Origin: an uncultured Williamsia sp.
GTDB taxonomy: Bacteria; Actinomycetota; Actinomycetes; Mycobacteriales; Mycobacteriaceae
Length of the DNA stretch: 64,000 nt
Reading direction: 5' to 3'
Assembly (NCBI RefSeq): GCF_947494875.1
Contig: NZ_CANLWM010000001.1
Location: 124,001 to 188,000, forward strand
Below the pieces are notes generated by a model that made no database searches, was not told where the DNA came from, and saw only the letters and a program-made list of their open reading frames with translations. A program made the position numbers and the translations under genes. Positions 56,936 to 64,000 of this stretch are shown one piece after another. The stretch's first letter is position 1. Every line of letters begins with the position of its first letter.

Positions 56936-58132
56936 TCAGCCGAGCGAACCGAGGCAGCGGACCAGCTGATCGACTTCGTAGGGCGTCGAGTACTGCCCGA
57001 GCCCGATCGTGATCGCTCCCCCGACGTCGCCGACGCCGATGATGTCGAGCGCCCGACTCGGCCGATCGACGAGCGCGCAGATCCCGTTGTCGGCGAGTCG
57101 TCGAGCGACCTTGTCGGCGGTGACACCGTCGACGGTGAAGCTGGCGGTCGGCACCCGCTCTGCGGCGGAGCCGACCATGTGGACGAAGTCCAGATGGGAC
57201 ACCGACTCGACGAGATAGGCGGTCAGGCGGCGGAGGTAGCCGTTCAGGCTGCCGATCGAGGTGACCAGGCGTTCCCGTCGACTCCCGGTGGCGGCCTCGT
57301 CGAGCGATGCGAGGTGCTCCACGGACGCCGCGAGTCCGGCGAGCAGCGCATGGTGCAGTCCGTCGACCTCCAGACGCGCAGGTCCGCTCGTGGACGTCGA
57401 CAGCCCCGACGGACGCAGCGTCGCGATGCGACCGGGGTCGCGGAAGATCAACGCCGCCACCTGCGGACCGCCCCACCGTTCGGCGGAGACGACGAGGACG
57501 TCGGCGCCCATCGCCTCGATGTCGAGGACGGCGTACGGGGCCGCGGACGTCGCGTCGACGACGAACAGCGCACCGGCGTCGTGTGCCGCGGCACCGATTG
57601 CCGCGATATCGGTGGCCGTCCCGATGGTCGACGATGCTGCGGTGACGGCCACCACGGCCGTCGAGTCGTCGAGGAGGTCGGAGTACTGCCAGGGCGGGAG
57701 CTCGCCGTTCTCGATGTCGACCTCGGCCCACCGCACGCGGGCGCCATAGCGGTCGGCCGCGCGGAGCCAACCGATCACGTTCGGTTCGTCGTCGAGGCGG
57801 CTGACGACGGCGGTCGACCCCAACCAGACCCGTGGCGGCAGCGACTCCGCCAGCGTCGACAGCAGGATGCCGCGGCTGGGACCGAGGACCACCCCGGCGG
57901 GATCGCCACCGACGAGATCGGCGACCGCCTGACGCGCGGCGTCGACGACGGTCTGCGACTGACGGGCCGCCGGATAGACGCCGCCGGGCTGCGACACGAG
58001 CGCGCGGAACGCCTTCGACACCGTCGACGCGACCGAGTCGGGGATCTGGCTCCCGGCCTGCGGATCGAGGTGGATCCACCCGTCGCCGAGCGACGGGAAC
58101 AGCCCGCGCACCCGTGCGACGTCGTAGGTCAT
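56936..58132 (-). CDS. Class V aminotransferase / cysteine-desulfurase-like protein lacking the PLP lysine
   Basis: The 398-residue fold-type I protein has the PLP-phosphate and Asp (D193 in VVDATS) elements. The PLP lysine expected in S-x-H-K is replaced: the motif reads VVSAERWGGPQ (R219). The C-terminal third (VDGVTADKVARRLADNGICALVD) fits the family. TAAGGT lies 7 nt before ATG 58132. Syntenic with mycobacterial Rv3778c. An enzyme without the Schiff-base lysine would be catalytically impaired or do something else. Confidence 0.85.
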   Translation of the reverse strand: MTYDVARVRGLFPSLGDGWIHLDPQAGSQIPDSVASTVSKAFRALVSQPGGVYPAARQSQTVVDAARQAVADLVGGDPAGVVLGPSRGILLSTLAESLPPRVWLGSTAVVSRLDDEPNVIGWLRAADRYGARVRWAEVDIENGELPPWQYSDLLDDSTAVVAVTAASSTIGTATDIAAIGAAAHDAGALFVVDATSAAPYAVLDIEAMGADVLVVSAERWGGPQVAALIFRDPGRIATLRPSGLSTSTSGPARLEVDGLHHALLAGLAASVEHLASLDEAATGSRRERLVTSIGSLNGYLRRLTAYLVESVSHLDFVHMVGSAAERVPTASFTVDGVTADKVARRLADNGICALVDRPSRALDIIGVGDVGGAITIGLGQYSTPYEVDQLVRCLGSLG

Positions 58133-58139
58133 GGCAGAC

Positions 58140-58145
58140 ACCTTA
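58140..58145 (-). promoter_or_regulatory. -10 element TAAGGT of the class V aminotransferase gene (leaderless)
   Basis: TAAGGT, seven nt, then ATG on the minus strand. Confidence 0.45.
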
Positions 58146-58304
58146 GACCCGCGCAGAAGTGCTCTTCCGGGTCGTTCACACGGACGAACTCGGACATGTG
58201 AGTGTGCACGCATGCGTCATCTCCGCAGGTGACGGCGCTCAGGCGGTCGCGCCGCGTGTGACCGGTCGTCGCGCGGCCGTCGGGGCCTGTCGCACAATGG
58301 GGTC

Positions 58305-58859
58305 ATGACGTCACCACTGTTCGGTTCGGGTCCCGACAACCAGTCCGACCGCGACGACATCATCGTCGTCGGCCCCGGGTCGCAGCCGTCGGGCGGCAAG
58401 GGTGAGGAGTCCGAGGAGCAAGGCGGCATCGCCGACATGGTGGAGCAGCCGGCCAAGGTCATGCGGATCGGGACGATGATCAAGCAGCTGTTGGAGGAGG
58501 TTCGCGCCGCTCCTCTCGACGACGCGAGCCGCACCCGCCTGAAGGAGATCCACGCCTCGTCGATCCGCGAGTTGGAGGAGGGTCTCGCCCCGGAGCTCCG
58601 TGAGGAGCTCGAGCGGCTCGCCCTACCGTTCGGCGACGACACGACGCCGTCGGATGCGGAACTGCGGATCGCGCAGGCTCAGCTGGTCGGCTGGCTCGAG
58701 GGCCTGTTCCACGGCATCCAGACCGCGCTGTTCGCCCAGCAGATGGCCGCGCGGGCTCAGCTGGAGCAGATGCGGCAGGGGCAGCTCCCCGGTCCGGGCG
58801 GCCCCGGACACGGTCCGGGCGGCGGCCACGGCGTCACCGGCACGGGGCAATACCTGTAG
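58305..58859 (+). CDS. bpa: Bacterial proteasome activator Bpa (PafE)
   Basis: The 184-residue helical protein ends in GQYL, the C-terminal motif with which ATP-independent activators dock on the 20S proteasome core. The core (VMRIGTMIKQLLEEVRAAPLDDASR and PSDAELRIAQAQLVGWLEGLFHG in its helices) matches the ring-forming mycobacterial Bpa, which feeds unfolded proteins to the proteasome without ATP. A Gly/Pro/His-rich flexible tail precedes the motif. CACAAT lies 6 nt before ATG 58305. This implies the organism has a 20S proteasome. Confidence 0.93.
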   Translation: MTSPLFGSGPDNQSDRDDIIVVGPGSQPSGGKGEESEEQGGIADMVEQPAKVMRIGTMIKQLLEEVRAAPLDDASRTRLKEIHASSIRELEEGLAPELREELERLALPFGDDTTPSDAELRIAQAQLVGWLEGLFHGIQTALFAQQMAARAQLEQMRQGQLPGPGGPGHGPGGGHGVTGTGQYL

Positions 58860-58878
58860 CCCGGTAGTCTCGACCCTC

Positions 58879-59736
58879 GTGTCCACCGTCGCCCCGGGGG
58901 TCGAACCCCCACCCGAAGTCGTCGACTCGCGCACGGTACGTCGTGCCGTCGACGACCTGCGCGAGGGGTTCCGTCAGCACGAGCTGTGGTTGCTGCTCGG
59001 TTGGCAGGACATCAAGCAGCGGTATCGCCGGTCGATGCTCGGCCCGTTGTGGATCACCGTCGCCACGGCCGTCACCGCAGTCGCGATGGGTTTCCTCTAC
59101 GCCGAGCTGTTTCACATCGACATCCAGACGTTCCTGCCGCACGTCACGCTCGGCTTGATCTTCTGGAACTTCATCAGCCAGTCGATCCTCGAGGGCTCGG
59201 TGGTGTTCTCCAGCAACGAAGGGTTGCTCAAGCAGATCCCGGCCCCGCTGAGCGTGCACGTCTACCGGCTCGTGTGGCGGCAGCTGATCATCTTCGCCCA
59301 CAACATCGTCATCTACGTGGTGATGTTCGCGATCTTCCCGCAACCCATCAGCTGGACGATCCTGCTGGTGATCCCCGGCATCATGCTGTTGGCACTGAAT
59401 GCGGTGTGGGTCACCATCGTCTTCGGTGTCATGTCGACCCGCTTCCGCGACATCGGCCAACTGTTGAACACGTTGGTGCAGTTGGTCTTCTTCCTCACCC
59501 CGATCATCTGGACCGCGGACAGCATTCGTCAGAGGACGAACGGAGGCGACTACCGCCTGACGCTCGTCCAGTTGAACCCGATGTACCACTTCCTGGAGAT
59601 CACGCGCGGTCCACTGGTCGGTTCCCCCATCTCATGGCACAGCTGGGTCGTCGTGGTCGGGTGCACCGTCGCAGGGTGGACCTTGGCGATGCTCGTGCTC
59701 CGCAACTACCGCGCCCGCGTGGCGTACTGGGTCTGA
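58879..59736 (+). CDS. wzm: ABC-2 polysaccharide exporter permease
   Basis: The 285-residue permease has a cytoplasmic N-terminus (LLLGWQDIKQRYRRSMLGPLW is the signature of O-antigen-type exporters) and six helices, ending RNYRARVAYWV. With the following ATPase and GlfT1 it moves lipid-linked galactan, or a related cell-wall polysaccharide, across the membrane. GTG 58879 is 20 nt after bpa. In mycobacteria this permease (rfbD) lies after glfT1; here it comes first. Confidence 0.9.
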   Translation: MSTVAPGVEPPPEVVDSRTVRRAVDDLREGFRQHELWLLLGWQDIKQRYRRSMLGPLWITVATAVTAVAMGFLYAELFHIDIQTFLPHVTLGLIFWNFISQSILEGSVVFSSNEGLLKQIPAPLSVHVYRLVWRQLIIFAHNIVIYVVMFAIFPQPISWTILLVIPGIMLLALNAVWVTIVFGVMSTRFRDIGQLLNTLVQLVFFLTPIIWTADSIRQRTNGGDYRLTLVQLNPMYHFLEITRGPLVGSPISWHSWVVVVGCTVAGWTLAMLVLRNYRARVAYWV

Positions 59737-59760
59737 CGACATGGTGAGCGGAGCGGTGCG

Positions 59761-60570
59761 ATGACAGAGGTCCAACTCGACGCGTGGGGTGCCTGCGTCG
59801 ACTTCCCCATCTTCGACGCCAAGACGCGGTCGCTGAAGAAGTCGGTGCTCGGCAAAGCCGGTGGTGTCATCGGCGCCAACGAGTCCGACGTGGTCGTCGT
59901 CGAGGCGTTGAAGAACATCGACCTGCACCTGCATCACGGCGACCGCATCGGCCTCGTCGGGCACAACGGCGCCGGCAAGTCGACGTTGCTGCGTCTGCTG
60001 TCGGGGATCTACGAACCCACCCGCGGCGCCTGCCGCATCCGCGGTCGCGTGGCCCCCGTCTTCGATCTGGGCGTGGGCATGGACCCGGAGATCTCCGGGT
60101 ACGAGAACATCATCATCCGCGGCATGTTCCTGGGGATGAGTCGCCGCGAGATGCTCAAGCGCGTCGACGAGATCGCCGAGTTCACCGAACTGGGCGACTA
60201 CCTGACCATGCCGCTGCGCACCTACTCGACCGGTATGCGCGTGCGCGTGTCCCTCGGTGTGGTCACCAGCATCGACCCCGAGATCCTCATCCTCGACGAG
60301 GGCATCGGCGCCGTCGACGCGGACTTCATGCGCAAAGCGCGTGTGCGGCTCCAGGAGTTGGTGAAGCGCTCGGGCATCCTCGTGTTCGCGAGCCATTCCA
60401 ACGAGTTCCTCGCGCAGCTGTGCGACCGCGCCCTGTGGATCGACCGCGGTGAGATCCGGATGGACGGCGACATCGAGTCGGTCGTCGGCGCCTATGAGGG
60501 CCCCGATGCCGCTCGCCACGTGCGCGAGGTGCTCGCCGAGGTCGCGGGCGACGCCGCTGCTGGGGCGTGA
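59761..60570 (+). CDS. wzt: ABC-2 polysaccharide exporter ATP-binding protein
   Basis: The 269-residue ATPase has Walker A GHNGAGKST (residues 67-75), the polysaccharide-type signature TYSTGMRVRVSLGVVT, Walker B ILILDEGIGA and the switch His FASHSNEF. An N-terminal region about 50 residues long precedes the P-loop domain, as in Wzt/RfbE. Pairs with the preceding permease; ends overlapping glfT1 by 4 nt. Confidence 0.93.
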   Translation: MTEVQLDAWGACVDFPIFDAKTRSLKKSVLGKAGGVIGANESDVVVVEALKNIDLHLHHGDRIGLVGHNGAGKSTLLRLLSGIYEPTRGACRIRGRVAPVFDLGVGMDPEISGYENIIIRGMFLGMSRREMLKRVDEIAEFTELGDYLTMPLRTYSTGMRVRVSLGVVTSIDPEILILDEGIGAVDADFMRKARVRLQELVKRSGILVFASHSNEFLAQLCDRALWIDRGEIRMDGDIESVVGAYEGPDAARHVREVLAEVAGDAAAGA

Positions 60571-61490
60571 GGGTGCCGCAGACCACCGACACCGTCGTGG
60601 CGGTCGTCGTCACGCACCGCCGTCGGGACCTGCTCGCGCAGTCGCTCGAGGTGTTGACGACGCAGAGCCGACCCGTCGACCATCTCGTCGTCGTCGACAA
60701 CGGCGACGAGCAGGATGTCGCCGACCTCGTTGCCGCGCAGTCGATCCCGACTACGTACCTCGGATCGAAGAACAACCTCGGCGGCGCCGGCGGGTTCGCG
60801 CTCGGGATGCTGCACGCGCTCGCGCTCGGCGCCGACTGGGTGTGGTGCGCCGACGACGACGGCCGACCCGAGGGCCCCGAGGTGCTCGCGACACTGTTGC
60901 GTTGCGCCGTCGCCGGCGGGTACGACGAGTTGTCCCCGGTGGTGGTCAACATCGACGACGCCGACACCCTCGCCTTCCCGCTCCGTCGCGGACTCGTCTG
61001 GCGCCGCAAGCGATCCGAGCTGTTCGAGCCCGGTGAGGACACCGCCGCGCAGGAAGTGCTCGACGGCATCGCCTCGCTGATGAACGGCGCGTTGTTCTCG
61101 GCGCGCGCGATCGAGGCGGTCGGGGTGCCAGATCTCCGCCTGTTCGTCCGGGGCGACGAGGTCGAGATGCACCGCCGGCTGGTGCGGTCAGGACTGCGGT
61201 TCGGGACCTGCCTCGTCACCGCATACCTGCATCCCGACGGCACGGCCGAGTTCCGGCCCATCCTCGGCGGTCGCATGCACACGCAGTACCCCGACAACCC
61301 GACCAAGCGCTACTACACCTACCGCAACCGCGGGTGGTTGCTGCACCAGCCGGGACTGCGGCGCCTGATCCCCCAGGAGTACGCCCGGTTCGGGTGGTAC
61401 TTCCTCGTGCAGCAGCGCGACGTCGCGGGCTTTCGCGAGTGGGTCGCGTTGCGGCAGAAGGGGCGTCGGGAGCTGTTCAGTCGGCGCTGA
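60567..61490 (+). CDS. glfT1: Galactofuranosyltransferase GlfT1
   Basis: The 307-residue GT-A glycosyltransferase (GT2) has VAVVVTHRRRDLLAQSLEVL near the start and the metal-binding triad D96-D-D98 in WCADDDGRPEG. It starts the galactan chain of arabinogalactan by adding the first galactofuranose residues to the decaprenyl-linked linker. GTG 60567 overlaps the wzt stop (GTGA). The gene is specific to organisms with the mycobacterial-type cell wall. Confidence 0.92.
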   Translation: MRVPQTTDTVVAVVVTHRRRDLLAQSLEVLTTQSRPVDHLVVVDNGDEQDVADLVAAQSIPTTYLGSKNNLGGAGGFALGMLHALALGADWVWCADDDGRPEGPEVLATLLRCAVAGGYDELSPVVVNIDDADTLAFPLRRGLVWRRKRSELFEPGEDTAAQEVLDGIASLMNGALFSARAIEAVGVPDLRLFVRGDEVEMHRRLVRSGLRFGTCLVTAYLHPDGTAEFRPILGGRMHTQYPDNPTKRYYTYRNRGWLLHQPGLRRLIPQEYARFGWYFLVQQRDVAGFREWVALRQKGRRELFSRR

Positions 61491-61899
61491 CACCGTCCAG
61501 CACTCGCGCGAGCAGGTCACCGAGCTGGTCGAGGTCACGTTGGGACAGGTGTCCGACCGTCGAATCGAGGATGTTCTCGACGACGTGGCGTCCCTCTTCG
61601 AGGAGTTCCCTCCCCGCGTCGGTCATCGTCAGGCGTACAACCCGCCCCGGACCGGCGGTGCGCTCCACGAGGCCGCGGTCCTCCATCCGCCGTGCCAGGG
61701 TCCCGAACGCCTGGTCGCTCTGGAAGGTCCGCAGGGCGAGGTCGTGCAGCGAGGCGTCCGGGTGGTGGGCAAGGTGCCGGAGTGCGTCCCACTGCACGAG
61801 CGTGATCCCGCGCTCCGACAGCGCGCTGTCCAGCAGTCGGTGGTGCGTGCCCTGCACACGCTTGATCAGTTGGGCGACGTCCTGCCGCGATCGTGTCAC
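61477..61899 (-). CDS. MarR family transcriptional regulator
   Basis: The 140-residue winged-helix protein: ITLVQWDALRHLAHHPDASLHDLALRT, recognition helix SDQAFGTLARRMEDRGLVERT, wing GRVVRLTMTDAGRE. GTG 61899 has TATCCT six nt upstream. Divergent from the alpha/beta hydrolase gene across an AT-rich gap. Overlaps the glfT1 3' end by 14 nt in the convergent direction. Confidence 0.9.
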   Translation of the reverse strand: MTRSRQDVAQLIKRVQGTHHRLLDSALSERGITLVQWDALRHLAHHPDASLHDLALRTFQSDQAFGTLARRMEDRGLVERTAGPGRVVRLTMTDAGRELLEEGRHVVENILDSTVGHLSQRDLDQLGDLLARVLDGVSAD

Positions 61900-61905
61900 C
61901 CCGCC

Positions 61906-61911
61906 AGGATA
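61906..61911 (-). promoter_or_regulatory. -10 element TATCCT of the MarR gene (leaderless)
   Basis: TATCCT, six nt (GGCGGG), then GTG on the minus strand. Confidence 0.45.
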
Positions 61912-61926
61912 GGCGGCTGTATCAGG

Positions 61927-61950
61927 TTGCTTATATCAATATGTTGACTT
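61927..61950. promoter_or_regulatory. AT-rich control region, possible MarR site
   Basis: The only AT-rich stretch of this gap contains TTG-N7-CAA (61927-61939) and TTGACT (61944-61949), in the shared region between MarR and the hydrolase gene. Confidence 0.4.
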
Positions 61951-61983
61951 ACCGTGGTGGCACCACACGAGACAGGAGCCGCC

Positions 61984-62796
61984 ATGACGACCACGACGTA
62001 CCCGATCCCTTCCCCGAGCGGCACCGACCTCGTCGACCTGCGGGTCACCGAGACGGGGAGCGGCCATCCCGTCCTCCTGCTGCACGGCGGAGCCGGCCCG
62101 GCCTCGGTCGCCGGTTTCGCCACTCTCCTCGCCGACGCGTTCCCCACGAGGGTCGTCGTCCCGACGCATCCCGGCTTCGACGGCACCGATCGTCCTGCCG
62201 ACCTGACCTCCCCCGCCGACCTGGCAGCGCTCTACGTGACCCTCCTCGACCACCTCGGACTCGTCGACGTCACGGTCGTCGGCAACTCACTCGGCGGCTG
62301 GGTCGCCGCGGAGATCGCACTCGCACACTCCCCGCGCGTCAGCAGTGTCGTGCTCGTCGACGCCGTGGGCCTGACGTCAGACAGCGAGCCGATCGTCGAC
62401 TTCTTCGCGCTCACCATGGACGAGATCGTCGACCTGAACTACCACGCGTCCCACCGCGAGGCGGCCCGCGCGGCGCAACAGGCACTCCCGGACGCCGTGC
62501 GAGAAGCCATGGCGGGCAATCGATCCGCTCTGCTGGCCTACGGCGGCGAGAGCATGGCCGACCCCGGCCTCGCCGGCCGCCTGCCATCGGTCGCGGTGCC
62601 GACCCTCGTGGTCTGGGGCGCGGCCGACCGCATCGTCGCACCGGGCCACGGCCGCGCGTACGCCGACAGCATCCCCGGTGCGACGCTCCGGATCATCGAC
62701 GACGCCGGACATCTCCCGCAGATCGAGACACCCGACGCGCTCGCCGCCACGATCTGGGAGTTCGCCGACCGCCACGCCACCGCACGACCGGTCTGA
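61984..62796 (+). CDS. Alpha/beta hydrolase
   Basis: The 270-residue hydrolase has AGGAG 6-10 nt before ATG 61984. Motifs: HGGAG oxyanion loop, nucleophile S102 in VGNSLGGW, acid D in VVWGAADRIV and base H in DAGHLPQIE. It belongs to the general esterase/lipase/haloperoxidase-like group; the substrate is unknown. Probably controlled by the divergent MarR repressor, in the manner of compound-inducible hydrolases. Confidence 0.9.
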   Translation: MTTTTYPIPSPSGTDLVDLRVTETGSGHPVLLLHGGAGPASVAGFATLLADAFPTRVVVPTHPGFDGTDRPADLTSPADLAALYVTLLDHLGLVDVTVVGNSLGGWVAAEIALAHSPRVSSVVLVDAVGLTSDSEPIVDFFALTMDEIVDLNYHASHREAARAAQQALPDAVREAMAGNRSALLAYGGESMADPGLAGRLPSVAVPTLVVWGAADRIVAPGHGRAYADSIPGATLRIIDDAGHLPQIETPDALAATIWEFADRHATARPV

Positions 62797-62805
62797 GGCC
62801 GTGCG

Positions 62806-63314
62806 TCACAACCGGAGCAGCGCCTCGACCCGATCGGCGATGTGCTCGATCCCCTCACTGCCGTCGACGTCGATCGACGGCAGACCGAGGCGGGCCACCT
62901 CCTCGCGGAGGTGGTCGGTGAAGAGGGCGTCGCGGGCGAGCAGGCGCTCCAACGCCTCGTCGGGATCACTCGTCTGCCCTGCGATGTCCCACGTCGAACC
63001 CCGCTCGTCGAGTGCCTGTCGACGGAACTCCGGTGTCGGCAGGAGCCACACGGCGTGGTCGGACGGCGTCAGCAGCCGCACGACGAGGCGCGGGAGCAGG
63101 CGAAAGCCCTCGGCGATCACACGCGCGCCGGACGCAACGAGCTCGTCCACGTCCTCGACGATGCAGTCGAACGCCTGGCGTGATCGAGCATGGTGGCGTC
63201 GCTGGAGTAGACCGCCAAGCCGTGACGGGCGGCGAGGAGGGCCGCGACGGTGGACTTGCCGCTTGCGCTCCCACCGCCGATCCACCTGACGCTCCGCAGC
63301 GGGCCGCCACTCAT
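62806..63314 (-). pseudogene. P-loop kinase-like gene with frameshift and probable internal deletion
   Basis: ATG 63314 opens a frame with Walker A GGGSASGKST and YSSDATMLDHAR. The continuation expected for this actinobacterial P-loop family (VIAEGFRLLPRLV, AVWLLPTPEFRRQ, LERLLARDALFTDHL, GLPSIDVDGS) is in another frame from about 63180 on. The segment between the two blocks is also much shorter than I would expect. The two together suggest a broken gene; a sequencing error alone would not explain the missing segment. Distance to the family average is from memory, so moderate confidence. Confidence 0.6.
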
Positions 63315-63438
63315 CTGGGTGGAGTAGCGCAACACTCGCTGCCGTCTACAGCCCCATTAGCGAGACCTAATCCCTTCACCAGCTCACCGCGCCCACGACG
63401 AACCTTTTCTTGTGCCGCGGGGGTGAATCGGCGCATTT

Positions 63439-63624
63439 TCATGACAGGACACTATCGGCACCGAGTCGCGTGATGCCGAGTCTCTCAGCCAGTGATGCGA
63501 CGGCCTCCTCATCGGATTCCGCCGAGGCGACGATCGCGAGGAGGTCGTCTCGTTGTGCCCCAGCGCGCAGAGTGGCCTCGAGAATCTCGAGCCGTTCCCG
63601 CAAGTCGTCGGCGTCGTCCATCAC
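63439..63624 (-). CDS. Small acidic protein resembling the GyrA coiled-coil segment
   Basis: The 61-residue helical protein (MMDDADDLRERLEILEATL; DDLLAIVASAESDEEAVASLAERLGIT) has the heptad and the L-A-x-I-V-x-S pattern found in the coiled-coil/tower part of GyrA/ParC, but nothing else of topoisomerase. It starts just inside the stop of the gene upstream (4-nt overlap region 63621-63624), so it is co-translated with it. Role unknown. Confidence 0.6.
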   Translation of the reverse strand: MMDDADDLRERLEILEATLRAGAQRDDLLAIVASAESDEEAVASLAERLGITRLGADSVLS

Positions 63625-64000
63625 GAACCGCCGTCCTCGTCGAACCCTCGGAACACACCATCCGTCGCGGAGCGGGCGAAGTCGTCGAAGTCCACGTTGC
63701 CGAGCGAGAGGTTGCTCTCGACCAACCAGAGCAGGTTCGCCGGCACGCGGAAACTGCTGCCGGGGTCGTCGTCGAGATCGATCGTCAGTACCGCGGCGTC
63801 GTCACCCCCGAGTGTCTCCGAGTCGACGACGAATACGAACCAGGGCGGATCGTCGCCCTCTGCATTCGCCGCGACGACGTCCTCTGGGGTCGCACCGTCG
63901 AAGCGACGGTCGCTGATCGGTCGCACGTCAGCGACAAACTCGGCGCCAGCGATTTCTCGGGCTGGTAGGCGAACCTCCTCGACGAGAGCGAACCATGCCT
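63621..64000 (-). CDS. Small acidic protein, possibly DUF6924-like, 5' end outside window
   Basis: The frame stays open from 63621 to the window edge, so the start lies beyond 64000 (a GTG at 63926 is only internal). The visible 126 residues (WFALVEEVRLPAREI; VADVRPISDRRFDGATPEDVV; FRVPANLLWLVESNLSLGNVDFDDFA) resemble a group of small uncharacterised actinobacterial proteins. The similarity to DUF6924 is from memory and tentative. Paired with the small coiled-coil-like gene. Confidence 0.6.
   Translation of the reverse strand, partial: AWFALVEEVRLPAREIAGAEFVADVRPISDRRFDGATPEDVVAANAEGDDPPWFVFVVDSETLGGDDAAVLTIDLDDDPGSSFRVPANLLWLVESNLSLGNVDFDDFARSATDGVFRGFDEDGGS

Overview
The window is a 64 kb piece of a very GC-rich actinobacterial chromosome. 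Several genes point to a mycolic-acid-bearing member of the Mycobacteriales, such as Gordonia, Williamsia or a relative. These are an antigen-85-like mycolyltransferase, the arabinogalactan galactosyltransferase GlfT1 beside an ABC-2 polysaccharide exporter, and the proteasome activator Bpa ending in GQYL. The order tadA / tadA-associated gene / tyrA / proXVWZ / pat / quinone oxidoreductase / class V aminotransferase / bpa / exporter / glfT1 broadly follows the Rv3752c-Rv3783 region of M. tuberculosis as I remember it. Genus-level placement is inference. I saw no phage, IS element or CRISPR array.

Layout. 1-10.5 kb: a Tat-exported ferritin-like protein, lipoproteins and proline-rich membrane proteins, interleaved with a tRNA-wobble theme: gluQ (glutamyl-queuosine tRNA synthetase), tgt, tRNA-Ser(CGA), tadA and its associated protein. 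10.6-19 kb: tyrA, then an allantoin (purine) utilisation island: NCS1 permease, allantoin-type racemase, GntR regulator, PuuE allantoinase, allantoicase and a CitE/HpcH-like protein. 19-22.6 kb: the proXVWZ osmoprotectant importer. 23.6-26.7 kb: a cNMP-domain histidine kinase coupled to a response regulator fused to a thioredoxin-reductase-like flavoprotein. 27-35.6 kb: lipoproteins and small enzymes, including a translationally coupled ATP-grasp / papain-like protein pair, which is the best candidate here for an uncharacterised system. 35.6-37.2 kb: a lone STAND/Orc-like ATPase behind a palindromic, probably leaderless promoter, next to tRNA-Arg(ACG) and tRNA-Ser(GCU). 37.3-48.8 kb: pat, mycolyltransferase-like esterases, TetR/beta-lactamase-like and MarR/MFS pairs, and an unknown 402-residue protein. 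48.9-54.4 kb: divergent murF and ddl, corA, a SDR-like protein and a CPBP protease. 54.4-64 kb: a frameshifted methyltransferase, tRNA-Ser(UGA), the bpa / exporter / glfT1 cell-wall block, a MarR/hydrolase pair, a broken P-loop kinase gene and a partial gene that runs off the end.

Many starts are tight 4-nt overlaps (ATGA/GTGA), so these are compact operons. At least a dozen other genes show TANNNT 6-7 nt before the start codon, the signature of leaderless actinobacterial transcripts. I used it to choose several starts.
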